Source: Rhipicephalus microplus (lineage: Eukaryota; Arthropoda; Arachnida; Ixodida; Ixodidae). Taken from it: a stretch of DNA of 64,000 nt. The position numbers and the translations under genes were made by a program. The DNA is taken from NCBI RefSeq assembly GCF_043290135.1, contig NW_027464588.1, positions 4,703,501 to 4,767,500 of the forward strand, read 5' to 3'. Shown one piece after another: positions 10,921 through 23,087 of this stretch; the stretch's first letter is position 1, and every line of letters starts with the position of its first letter. The notes beneath the pieces are model-generated. The model ran no database searches. It saw only the letters and a program-made list of their open reading frames with translations, and was not told the origin of the DNA.

Positions 10921-13647
10921 GTGCGCCTCCTCATTATAAATGCTCAAAGCATTGTTAACAAAACTGTAGAACCCGAAAGTATCTTGTTAACCTACGCACC
11001 CCATATCACCGTTCTTACGGAAACTTGGTTAAACGATAATCGTTCTGATGAAGATATAGTACCAGAAAGCTACAAAATAATTAGACGAGATATACCGAAT
11101 AGAGGTGGTGGTGTCGCTGTTGTCTTGAATACTCACACAACCACTATTCTTTTAGATCAAATAGAAGATCATGAAAGCTTATGCCTACAGTTAAACGTCT
11201 TTGGAAATACAATTATCCTAATTGCCGTTTACCGTCCCCCGTCTTCAGAAGTAGAATTTTTAACTAAGCTTTATGATTACTCAGTCAAGCATTCCAAAAA
11301 CCACTTGATTATTGCCGGTGATTTTAATCTCCCGAACATCAACTGGGCAAAGTTACGCTCTCCATGTTTTAGCGATCAAGTTGTTTTTGATATTATGTTG
11401 GCGTGTGATCTAGATCAAGCAGTAGGAACTCCAACACGCGTTCAGAAAAATACGGCATCCATTCTTGATCTCGTTTTTCATAGTAAAAGTTTCCCCAACG
11501 TATATGTATCTGTAGAAGACGGTCTGTCCGACCATAAGCTTGTCCTTTTCTCATGTTCTGTAGTAGATCTATCTGACCAGGTGCGCTTACAGCGAAAAAT
11601 GTTTAAAGACTTTAGTAGGGCTAATGATGAATCTGTTCTCGACTATCTTGATTTGTCTTTCGACGGTTTTTCAGGCAATGATGCTAATTATCTGTGGAAA
11701 AAGTTCCGGTCGCTGTGTGAGTTTTGCCTCGAAAACTTCATTCCAAACAAAGCTAAAAAGTCAAACCACGGAAACCCTTGGATAACCAGAAAAATTATTC
11801 AGTTAACGCGCAAGGTTAAGAAAACAAAAAGGCGGCAACCGAAAGGCCCGCTGCTTCAAAAGTTAAAAGATACACTTGCTAATAATATGCGCGCAGCTAA
11901 ACTTCATTACTTCTCGGTGACCCTGCCACAGTTCCTAAAAAGTGATCCGGCAAAATTCTGACGCAAACTTCAGCCTAAGAAACAAAAATCAGTCGAATGT
12001 ATTAAGCTCGGAGACGAGATTATTCGAGATTCTAAGCAAATCGCGATTGAATTCAACCGCTATTTCCACTCAGTGTTTTCTGACCCGTCCGTGTGTGCCA
12101 ATTCAAATGATAACTGTAATAGGGTTGATCCAGATTTCATAACATTTGAAGGCATATTTGCCATGCTTCTTAATATCAAATCTAAAACATCATGTGGCCC
12201 AGACAACATCTCTAATGTATTTCTTCGTCGCTACGCTGAGTCACTCGCACGTTTCCTGGTTGAAATTTTTCGCTCGTCCATATTGCAAGGCATTGTCCCG
12301 AAAGACTGGCTCATCGCCCGGGTGGTCACAGTGTTTTAAAAAGGAGATAATGCCATCGTAACAAACTATAGGCCCATATCACTAACTGTGTCGTGTTGTA
12401 AACTCATGGAGCGCATTATTTTGAACTACATTTTGAACTTCTTAGATGAGCGTAATATTCTGGCACCATTTCAGCATGGGTTTCGTAAGGGCCTTCCTAC
12501 CACTACTCAGCTTATTACTTCTATTCATTGGTTCTCTGCTGTAATTGACAAATCAGGCCAAACCGACGTAGTTTTCATAGATTTCAGTAAAGCCTTCGAC
12601 AGACTTTCCCATTCAAAGTTAATTTTCAAGCTTAATTTACTTGGTCTTCCATCTACAATCGTAAACTGGATAAAATCTTACCTGCATTCCCGCGTTCAAT
12701 TTGTAGATATAAATGGCTCTCATTCAGATTTCCTTCCTGTTAACTCCGGCGTCCCCCAGGGAAGTGTTCTGGGACCATTACTTTTCCTGATTTATATTAA
12801 CGATGTAGTATCATGTGTTAAAGAAGGTGTTGAAATACAATTATTTGCAGATGACTGTTTGTTATCCAGCAAAATTAATTCTTCTAATGATCAGCAAATT
12901 CTAAACGATAGCCTTGACGCAATAAATAATTGGTGTGACCTTTAGGACATGAAACTAAATACTGAGAAAACCGTATTTATGCGTATTACTAACAAAAAGC
13001 AACCATATGAACATCAGTACACAATCAATGGTATTCCTATCTCGCGAACTGATAGCTTCAAATATCTTGGCGTTACATTTACTAGTAATCTAACATGGTC
13101 CTCCCACATTCTTAAAGTATGCGCCTCAGCACGACGAAAACTAGGTTTACTAATACATAAACTCAAAAATTCGCCTGCGAACATAAAACTTCTTGCGTAT
13201 AACACAATAGTACGACCATGCCTTGAATACGCACGCATAGTCCGGGATCCACATACTACAAAAGACATTGACAATCTCGAAAAAATCTAAAGATTAGCCG
13301 TCCGCTTCATTTACAACCGATACCGCCGTTATGACTCCCCGACAGAACTAATGCAGATGAATAAAATCCCTACTTTGGAATCTCGACGCAAAATGAATAG
13401 GCTAAAATTTCTTTTCCAATTATCACACGGGAATATCAGACTCAAAACATCGGCCTTCCTGACTCCGTTATCATCGCGTCCCACCAGGAATTTCCATTCT
13501 GCAAAGTTCTCGCCTATCACAGCGCGCACTAACAATTTTAAGTATTCTTTTTTTCCCCGCACTATAACCGACTGGAATAACCTCCCGCATGAAAATCTTT
13601 CATCTGAAAATGTGCTGAAATCTATTGATCAAATGTTTTACTTGTAA
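10921..13647 (+). pseudogene. CR1-like ORF2 (endonuclease-RT), with frame breaks
   Basis: The endonuclease block 10921-11961 shows LLIINAQSI, LTETWL, VYRPPSS, the metal-site GDFNLPNINW, ILDLVF and LSDHKL motifs in order. RT blocks then follow: 12073-12339 (SCGPDNIS), 12388-12945 (QHGFRKGLPTTTQL, FIDFSKAFDRLSH, SGVPQGSVLGPLLFLIYINDV, LFADDCLL) and 12949-13290 and 13351-13647 (thumb and C-terminal region, FFPRTITDWNNLP). Breaks occur near 11955, at about 12340, a TAG at about 12943 and a stop at about 13290. No ATG precedes the ORF2 frame in this copy, whereas copy B has one. Inactive. Confidence 0.85.
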
Positions 13648-13830
13648 AATTTTGTATTATTATTTTACAGTGTTTTCAAAATATTTGTATTGTCCTGTTT
13701 TGTGTTTTTACCTCGCTAAAGATTGTATAATTGTTCTAACGGCTCTGTAACACCCCCACTCCTGCTTGGGCCCATTTGTGGCCTGCAGTATTGTATAACT
13801 AAATAAATAAAATAAATAAATAAATAAATA

Positions 13831-15295
13831 CATAGGAGTCTTGGTTGAGCGGCTCCAAAAGTATACAGTACCTACAACTGCTTCTCTTTGGAATGTAATG
13901 AATACGAGAGCTGAGAAAATGCGTAGCAAACAATGCGAGCCTTCAAGCGTGTGAGGCAGTGCAGCATTCAATCTCTGGCGACCTCATGTGCCTCGATCAA
14001 TCACGAAGATGAAGAGAAAGTATTTTTCAGCTCTGCTTATTCGACTTGCCAGTATTCGATATCATACTCAGCCAGCGGCCTTCGCATTCTGTTCTGCTAA
14101 AATACGAGGAGTGGGGCCAGTTTCCCCTCGATACGCACTACGTCTGGTCCGACAAGGTTGCTCTTTATGGCTAGAGATAAGGTTGTTTCTTTTTCTCAGT
14201 AGCAACCATATTGTGCTATCGATAAGAACGCCGCGAATATTCGAGTGCTTTGTTCAGCCTTACTATCAGCGTTGCTTCTACGCATATCTTTGGAGTTTAA
14301 AAAAGTGATAAGTTACGATTCATCGCAAAATAGCAAATTTCACAAAATAAAGGGTAAACATTTAGTTCCCAACAAGTTTACGTTGAGAATAAAAAAAACA
14401 CCAGGAAACTGAGAAATGTTTCAATGGCACTCCTAGAAACGTGCTTAGCAAATTTAGTTGCTAGGTTCACTGCAGTTAACTGAAAATTACTACACAAAAC
14501 ATAAAAACATACATTGCGGTACCGGGAACCAACTTTGTCTGTTGTTCTTGTTTACATGCTTACGTGTGTCATTTCCAAATGATGCAAAATGTGAAGAAAA
14601 CGCTATTTTGTTTTTAATTGCGAAGCCATTTTAAAGCGATTTAACAGCTTCTCGTATACTGAGAAAATGTGAAAGAAAGCAGGAATGAGGCTGTGAATGT
14701 TGTGGCGCAAGATAAAACTCGAAGTTTGTTACAGGAATTATTTCAGTTGACAAAGAAAAGAGTATTGGCGAAAAAAATGACATACTCAAATACTAGCCGT
14801 TGAGTCGTGCATAAGACTGTTTCACGCGCTATGATATTGGAGGCATACAGCAAGAATAACTGAAATTGCCAATATTTTTGTGTGCAACTTCACAGTTATA
14901 TATTACACCGCGTTTTTCGTAAATGCCGCAATCGATGTTTTAAAATGTGATTGAGAACTAGGCAGCAAGCAGCTTTCTCAAAAGATAGCGCTGTTAATTT
15001 TTCTAACGTGATGAAATTTAAATATATTAGCCTACATATTTTTTGCCAGGAAAGCTAAATATAAGAGCAATGCTATTCTTCATTGTGACGTGGCTGTTAG
15101 AAGTGCAGTTTAGCTGGATAACTGTAGTTAAGTAAGTCATTATTTGTGTGAAGGTATATATCTAGCCCGCGCACGGGCTAGCATGAACGTCGCAAATCGG
15201 AAAGCTACATAAAACAAAAGAGGCTTTGCAAGCCCGCCACCTTAATAGTTTTTTTATAAGAAGCATTTCTACCTCTCTTCAGACAGTTTCAGCGT
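13831..15295. other. Unassigned AT-rich stretch
   Basis: No gene or recognised repeat. A moderately long open frame (13988-14308, plus) has no motif and is not supported as coding. The remainder is AT-rich with short homopolymers. Confidence 0.4.
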
Positions 15296-15296
15296 T

Positions 15297-15382
15297 TCTA
15301 TCTATCTATCTATCTATCTATCTACCTATCTATCTATCTATCTATCTATCTACCTATATATCTACCTATCTATCTATCTATC
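15297..15382. repeat. (CTAT)n microsatellite
   Basis: About 21 tetranucleotide units of CTAT with scattered CTAC and TATA interruptions. No gene context. Confidence 0.95.
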
Positions 15383-17411
15383 TGCGCTTACATCCCTATG
15401 CTTTTGTGGTCATTTTATCAGCTTGGTGTTGACTAAATCTTCTATGGGGTGGGTATGATAGATTGAGGAATATGACTGCCTGGTGATGACTGGAATAACA
15501 TTAACACGCCCTTGTGTACGCAGGCTAGACTTGTCCTCCCGTCATGTGTGGCACATAATTGTGTACAACAAGCCGCGTTACGCGGATGTACGCCACATGG
15601 AGAACAGAAATTAGTAACTTTAATTTCAAATCATTGAATGAAACTGACATCGGCAGCGTAAAACCAACGAACTAAAACATTAAAAAACAGCATGCAAGCA
15701 GAAAGTGAACACAAGCTTTCTGTGAGTCAATCAGGTATTGTACCACAAGTTGGTGCCACGTCTTCGAACTGCTTCTTGAGGAGACACTTTATAAAGTCAT
15801 TGCAACTTGAACTTGGGCTACCGTGCTGGCTATGCTATTTTAATAAGAAATCAATCAATATTACTCTTCTCAACGTGTAACACTTACAATATACCAGGCA
15901 AACGTAAATTGTGGTTGCAATGTTGACTTTGCTTCATGTCAGTATAATAATTTTTTCATTTGTTTTTCTATGATTCCACAAACTATATTCAAACAATGCT
16001 CAACCCCATGGGAATACGTCAACGAAAGTTACGTGTGATATTCATACCACGGTACTGTAAAGCACACTTCGTTTTAATAATACTAGTAGCTTCGCTCTAA
16101 CATGAATGATGACGTCATCTAAGATAATAAGTTCCACAGAGTAGTCACCAGAAGACGCCAGAGTACCTAATGTTCCTGGTAGAACCACGATGTTCTCACA
16201 ACTACTCAGCTTAACATCGATCGCCCTTTTAACACTCCCCTCAAAGCAAAAAAATCATAAGTAAATAAGACGTACAATTCAACATTACGTTTCGTGTAAC
16301 CAGCACTCCAGACTTAACAAGAACATTTGAGCATGCCTTTAAAGTCAGCAAACATGAGCGAACGCCTGTAGACTGTGTGTGCTCCCCGAGTGTGCTCGTG
16401 ATTGTGTGTACCTTCTCATCTCTCTGCAACCTCTTTTCTCCCCTTCATTCCATCCCCAGTGCAGGGTAGCAAACCGTATGTGCGTCTGGTTAACCTCTCT
16501 GCCTTTCCTTGCATCTTTATCTCTCTCTCTCTCTCTCTTTGAGCGTACCGCTGCCGCGCTGGTATATTGAAAGTCAGCGGTGCCACCCTTACGCAACTAT
16601 CAACAACCAGTTTTCACATGTGCTGGTTTTATCTAAAGAAAATTCTTATGTATTGATCGCAGCATAATGTTTTCAGAAGCCTTGGCTGGCGACCTGAAGA
16701 CATAAAACTGGTGGCCAGTGTGGCTTATGTCGACTGCAACAAAATGTAAGAGAGAACACAGCATTGTAAAATGCAGAAATGCTCTCCATAGGCGTGAAAT
16801 ATCAATAAAACAACAGCTTCTAATGTAAGCTGATGCAAGTAAAACCACTGTGGAGTTCCGCTAAAAGGGTTTTGAGTGTCGTCACAGAGGAAAGAAAAGA
16901 GTGAGATATTTTTGTGGCGTTCGTACAGTCAATAAGAAATGTGAAGGTCTCAACATTAAGCAGTATATCAAACAGTAACAGAAGAAGAAAAGATGAGGAT
17001 AATGAATGAATGATAGGTGGTGATCCAGAAGATGAAGCAGACTATAGCTATCGCTGTTTGCAGAGGAGAAGTGAGACATATGTAAGCAAGAAGCTAATCA
17101 ATAAAGTACCGTAGCAGAGCGTATGTACAATACCTGACCTACACTGATGACACTTATTGGTAGCTGCCAGCTGATGCAGAACTCCATCGATAGAGTGCTA
17201 ATAATAGGAATGTCGAGTTTTCTGAGGCCATAAGCATATTTCATGTTGTTTTTCACTTAATTGTCTGCCTTCGATTTTGGCATTCAATTGATAATTCACT
17301 CCGCTGGTTTTATGTTATCTACGTTGGCTCTACTTTATAGTGGCGATGTATTTACGGATTTGCAAGTTACAGTGGACCATGTGGGTAGAGGCCCACACGA
17401 CTGCCGCCGTG
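15383..17411. other. Unassigned stretch with a short (CT)n run
   Basis: A CT dinucleotide run lies at about 16520-16538. No exon, RNA gene or element could be recognised. Nothing in the region shares words with the SINE or LINE families elsewhere in the window. Confidence 0.4.
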
Positions 17412-20107
17412 GTGAGCTTCAAAGCAACCGACCACGGCAGTGGTCAGATCTGCAACGCAGCAGAGGGTGCCAAGAATCTCTGGGTCCGGGCAGGCCGCCA
17501 TTCGAACCTGAACTTGGCAACTTTTAAAGCTAGAACCTTGTCTAGTGAGGGAAGTCTAGCTGTACTATTCGAAGAGCTAGATGGTGTTTAATGGAATATA
17601 ATAGGCCTCAGTGAGGTTAGGAGGTCGTATGAGGCCTATACGGGGCTACAGAATGGGCACGTCCTTTGCTATCGGGGCTTGGCTGACATAAAAGAACTGG
17701 AAGTGGGGTTCCTAATTCAGAGAAACATAGCTGGCAACATAAGGAAATACTATAGCAATAATGAAAGGGTGGTATCTATCGTAATTAAACTGAATAAGAA
17801 ATACAAGATGAAGATGGTTCAGGCTTACGCGCCTACATACAGCCACGATGACGCTTCAGTTGAAAGCTTCTATGAAGACGTGGAATCGGCAATGAGTAAG
17901 GTAAAAACACAGTATACTATACTGATGGGAGACTTTAACGCAAAGGTAAGGAAGAAGCAAGCTGCAGAGCAGGCAGTAGGAGATTATGGCATCGGTACTA
18001 GAAACGCAGAGGAGAGCTACTAGTAGAATTCGCAGAACACAATAATTTACCTATTTTGAATACCTTATACCGAAAACGAAGAAACCGTAAGTGCACATGG
18101 AGGAGCCCTAATGGCGAAAATAAGAAAGAAATAGACTTTATAATGAGTGTACACCCAGGCATCGTGCAGGATGTGGAAGTGGTTGGTAAGGTACGATGCA
18201 GTGACCATAGAACGGTATGGTATCGAATTCACCTACATTTGAAGAAGGAACGACAGAAAATGATACGCAAACAGCCAATCAATGAGCTAGCACTGAGAGG
18301 TAAAGTACAGGAATTCAGAGTCTCGCTTCAGAACAGGTACTCGGCTCTTAGTGAGGAAGTCAACCTTAGCGTAGATACAATGAATGATAATCTGACGAGT
18401 AACATTACGGAGTTTGCAGTGGAAGTTGGAGGCAGGGTAGTTGGACAGGACACTGGCAAAATTTCCGAGGAAACGAAGATTCTCAATAGGAGACGTCAAA
18501 TCATGAAAGTCTCATGTACAACAGACAAAATCGAACTTTCAGAGCTTTCAAAGTTGATTAATAGGCGTAACTTATGTGATGTAAGAAGGTACATGGAGAG
18601 AATTGAACACGCTCTGTAAAACGGAGGAAGTGTGAAAGCAGTGAAGACGAAATTTGGAATAGGCAAAAATGGGATATATGCACTAAGCGACAAAGAAGGC
18701 AAACTAAATACCAATATGGATAGGATAGTTAAAATAGTGAAGCAGTTTTACAGAGATCCATACAGTAGGCGAGACAACCACGACCATAATACTATAAGTA
18801 CTAGCAGTAACCCAGATGGCACACCACAAGTAATGATAGACGAAGCATGCACAGAGGCATGCACAGAGGCAAAGCTGCTGGTGATGATCAGGTAACATCA
18901 TATCTGCTTAAAGATGGAGGACAGATTGTTTGAGAAAAACTAGCCATGCTGTTTACGAGGTGTCTCCTCACGTGAAGAGTACCAGAGTCTTGGACGAATG
19001 CTAACATAATCTTAATACATACGAAAGAAGGTGACAAGGAATTGGATAATTACAGCCTGACCAGCTTGTTCTCTGTAGTATACAAGCTATTTACAAAGGT
19101 ACTTGCTAACAGAATAAAGAAAACATTAGAATTGAATCAACCAAGGGATCAAGCAGGATTTCTACAGGCTACTCAACAATCGGCCACATTCATACTATCA
19201 ATCAGGTAATAGAGGAATGCTCAGAATATAGCCAACCACTAGTAGAAATATCAGCAGTCATGCAGACACTTTGGAATCAGGGCGTTGATGAAGCATATAT
19301 ATACATCCTGAAAGAAATCTACAGAATATAAACTGCTACCATAGTGCTTCATAAAAAATTAAGAGAATACCAATCAAAAAGGGTGTAAGGCAGGGGACAC
19401 AATCTCCCAAATGCTATTTACCACGTCCTTACAGGAGGTTTTGAAAAGCCTAAAAAGGGAACAGTTAGGGTTAAGGTTAAGGAAGAGTACAGTAGTAATT
19501 TGCACTTCGCCGATGACAATGCATTGCTGAGTGACTCAGGGGAAAAATTGCAATTCTTGATTACAGAGTTAAACAGGGGGAGCAGAAAGGTGGGCCTTAA
19601 AATTAAACTGCAGAGAACTAAAGTAATGTACAACAACCTCAGAAGAGAGCAGCGCTTTGAGATAGGTAATAGGGCACTTCAAGTTTTAAACGACTATGTC
19701 TACTTAGGGCAGGTAATAATCGCAGAGCCGAACCACAGGATTGAAGTAGCTAGAAGAATACGAATAGGGTGGAGCACATTGGGCAAGTACTCTCAGATTA
19801 GGACCGGTACATTGCCACTACCCCTCAAGAGGAAGATATATAACAGCTCTACCTTGCCGGTACTTAGCTACGGAGCAGAAAGCTGGAGACTTACAAGGAG
19901 GGTTCAGCTTAAATTGAGAACGACGCAGCGAGCAATGGAAAGAAAAATGGTAGGTGTAGTCTTAAAAGACAAGAAGACCGCAGAGTGGATTAAGAAAGAA
20001 AGGGGGGTCAAGGATATCATAGTTAAAATCAAGAAAAGGAAATGGATGCCGGACATGTAGCGTGGAGACAGGATAACCTCTAGTCGTTAAGCGTAACTAA
20101 CTGGATT
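17412..20107 (+). mobile_element. RTE-clade LINE, copy 2, heavily decayed
   Basis: The plus-strand counterpart of the element at 2363-5548. Endonuclease blocks (17412-17591, 17679-18023) carry LATFKARTLSSEG, QAYAPTYSHDDASVE and MGDFNAKV. Linker blocks (18056-18619, 18632-18895) carry RKCTWRSPNGENKKEIDFIM and RCSDHRTVW. The RT core is mostly out of frame (about 18900-19500), but the catalytic box is readable as HFADDNALLSD at 19503, one residue off the family FADDIALL, followed by the C-terminal block to 20060. The last roughly 50 codons and the 3' tail present in copy 1 are missing. It is clearly inactive. Confidence 0.8.
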
Positions 20108-20116
20108 CCAAGAGAA

Positions 20117-20308
20117 GGCAAGTGGCAATCTACCTGTCATAATTTGAGAGTGCTTGCCAAATGTGCTCCGCCCCATTCTTATTCTTCTAGTTAGTTCAAT
20201 CTCGTGGCTCGGCTCCGCGGTTATCACCTGCCCTAAGTAGACATAGTATTTTACAACTTGAAGTGCACTATTACCTATCTCGAAGCGCCGCTCTTTTCCG
20301 AGGTTGTT
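20117..20308 (-). mobile_element. Inverted RTE fragment next to copy 2
   Basis: About 190 bp matching the RT C-terminal part of the same family but in the opposite orientation, corresponding to plus-strand positions about 2826-3015 of copy 1. Together with 19625-19820 in copy 2 it makes an imperfect inverted repeat with a spacer of roughly 300 bp. It has neither the 5' nor the 3' end of the element, so it may be a separate truncated insertion or a rearrangement product. Confidence 0.75.
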
Positions 20309-21281
20309 GCTAATGCTAATGTATCACAAATATTCGAGTGTAAATTTGCAAAAAAAATATCCGCAACAAAACGAAAGTAGACTGGCAATACAGTGACTAC
20401 TAAGCATCACATACTGCGACTTGCTTCTATAGACAATGAAGTTTTTCCTGATGACTCATTCGCTGAAATGTTCTATTTCTAATTGATCTCTGGCAATAGC
20501 TCCATCTCGTCTACATAGCCAATACGAAAGGCACACGCAACTTGAAATTTTTCCTGTACTTGCAGCTTGCCTATTGCTTGAATAGTATGCGAGAGTGGAG
20601 AAAGAAATGTTTTCATTTTTACTTTGCTGCTGATTCAAAATAATATTATTGGTCGTTAAAATAAAAAAGATATTGCTATAGCAAATCTTTCCAATATTTC
20701 AAGTAAAACACAGGCGATAAGGTTCGAGGGCTTGGCTACTTTGATTACTTTTGGCCTAATGACTGACTCCTATTGAAATCGATATCCGACGGCAACACTG
20801 ATGGCTGGACGACTAGCTCAGATTGTAGAAGAATCTGCAAACTAAGTATTCACGTGTTGATTTGCATTTTTAACAGTAGCAGAAATAGTTCGCACTATAA
20901 TTGTATGTCCAGTGAAGAATTGTTTTGCTGAATCTATGTTCAAAAGAATTATTTATTTTTGGGCGCGGAGGGTGCCCACTTGTTAAACCGGAAATATCCG
21001 GCATTGAGAGTATGGGGCTTGGGGGCATACTTTGAAAATTAGAAGTATAAAAAAATACAATTAAAGACATCAGCACTCGAGCTAGTACGCTGCCGCTATG
21101 TTATGTATAGTATACTACACAATACTCGCGTCCTTCCGAGTCACTTTGGCACTTTGTTAAAGAAGCCTAGAGTTTACCCACTGCTTTCTTTCTAAAAGTA
21201 ATAAAAGAAAGATTTATAGTTTTTTTTTTCTAAACGGTATTAGTAATTTTTATATTGCTTCAAAATAATTTAGTTAATCCT
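20309..21281. other. Unassigned AT-rich stretch
   Basis: No gene, RNA or element recognised; short poly-T and poly-A runs only. Confidence 0.4.
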
Positions 21282-21377
21282 GCTTTTCTGATATTGATTG
21301 ATGATTGATTGATTTGTGGGGTTTAACGTCCCAAAACCACTATATGATTATGAGAGACGCCGCTTTTCTGATATTGA
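21282..21377 (-). mobile_element. 64-bp truncated Ruka-like SINE with 16-bp target duplication
   Basis: The 3' end of the SINE family (GAGACGC...GGTTTTGGGACGTTAAACCCC, GATT-rich tail) in minus orientation at 21298-21361. It is flanked by a perfect 16-bp direct repeat gcttttctgatattga at 21282-21297 and 21362-21377. The duplication and 5' truncation show target-primed insertion using LINE machinery. Confidence 0.85.
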
Positions 21378-23087
21378 CAAAGTTCCACTTATCAACAGGC
21401 AAAGGTCTATAGCAACATAAAAAAGAGCTAATGTCGCAACACTTAAATCAATAAACAAGGTTGGTAATTTATATAGCCAGTTCATATGTATTATAGCACG
21501 GTTGATATTCTGTAAAAACGAGAGTATTTCATTCCCTGTCCAGAAACAAACTGTCCGATCAGACCAGGTCAAGATGCCTTAGGCTTGCAAACTGCCAATG
21601 TTCAAAGGGTGAAAACGAACGACACATAAATATGTTTGAGAAAAGCTGCAGAATAAATGGCTACGCCACTGAGAGTGCATATAGTTTTTGTCGTGCGCCT
21701 TGACGGGCATTCAAGGACGTGGAAGTGAAAGAAAATGCTAGGAAGTATCACAGCCTTATACCCTATACCGAAGGGCGTGGAGCATAAGCTACTCGTATCC
21801 CCTTGATATGCGATCCGGATGTAGAGTTTCTGACTCGGCAACCATTAGGGAGGAAAACCGAAGACCAAGCTTTTTATGACAAACAAATTTGAGACTATGG
21901 CAGAGCCGAATGATGCTGTGAAAGGCCGTGGAAGTTGTCCCAAGGGGATCAGACCAAACGAGTACTTGGTGATGAATATTCAAACATTCATAAAGGCATG
22001 CAAGTCTGCTGACGGAGGCGGATTTTTGTAATGGGTATAGCATTCGTCACGTCTCTCCTTATGTTGATTTCATATTTTTTTCATACTGTTCTTACAAATA
22101 CTTTCATTGTATTTCTGTGTCACTATTTCTCTTGTATTTCGGGTATCTGGCTGGATTATAGAACAAGCACACCTAACACGGCAGCTGCTCTGCATCTTGT
22201 CTTCGCCAGTTGCTTTTTTTTGGCCTGCTACAGTGAGCAAAAGCGGCTGTTTTGGGGCTTACAAAGCATGACTTCACCAAAATTCTAATCAAGAATGCTG
22301 TGCGGTATAACCCCCAGTAGCTTTTATACGTGTGTAAATATATAAAAAGTATTCCGATTTCGCGATGGCAATGTGGTTGTAAAGTTAGCATAGCCACAAG
22401 ATCTGTTCATCTGTTAGGGTGGTGAACGAAAAAAAAAACTAAATAGCCTAGCCACGACCAAGTGGTACACGAGTGAAAGCCTGCACTTTTCCGAAAAATT
22501 TCGGTATATTTCATAAATAAATACTACCCGTTAGCTTGATTCAAAAAGGAATAACGTCTTGGTAAAGGGAGGTAGTAAAATACAAGTTATTAAAATTTGT
22601 TACCAGGTCAATAGAGGAATAGCACCAACTCAAATGCTTAGTCTATCACTAAGTAATTAGACACCACGTTTGTACCTTAGTAATTGTACGAACTACAATT
22701 CACCAACTACACGTTTACTCTTCTTTTGGGCACATGACGGTGTTCAATGTCATACTACGTTCAATCGCTTGTAAAAGCATATGGAAGAAAAAGCTTCAAA
22801 AATAAAATGGCATCGTCCTCGTTTACTAATCAAGGTATGCTAATAACTTGAGAGAATAAGCAGGGAAAATATACATCGCAACAATGTAGATAACTTCATA
22901 GACGCACGACAAACGATAACACACAGAAAGGCGCGCACAGATATTGGCTTCTATGCACTCTCTGTCTGCACTAGCAGAAGCTTGAAGGTTCTGATGGTAC
23001 TTACAATAGCACGCCGTGTACCGGTTATCTATTTTGGAAGTATAGTTCATTATTTGCGTACATATACTTGCTACCTTCTTACTGCAC
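21378..23087. other. Unassigned stretch, no supported gene
   Basis: Two open frames of about 80 codons (minus, around 21602-22043) and one of 85 codons (plus, 22031-22288) have no recognisable domain. No repeat family from the rest of the window was seen here. Confidence 0.4.

Larger units (their letters stand above)
9942..13830 (+). mobile_element. CR1-like LINE, copy A, full length but inactive
   Basis: Order on the plus strand: 5' region, ORF1 with coiled coil, ORF2 with endonuclease and reverse transcriptase, a 3' UTR of about 150 bp, and a terminal AAATAAATAAAT tract (13799-13830). The 3' UTR word ctgcttgggcc...ggcctgcagtatt recurs, on the minus strand, at the ends of the elements at 28.8 kb and 50.4 kb, showing one family. 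ORF1 and ORF2 each contain frameshifts or stops. The clade assignment (CR1 group of the Jockey superfamily) rests on the lack of RNase H, the DFNLPNINW endonuclease signature and the SGVPQGSVLGPLLFLIYINDV and FADDC RT boxes. Confidence 0.85.
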
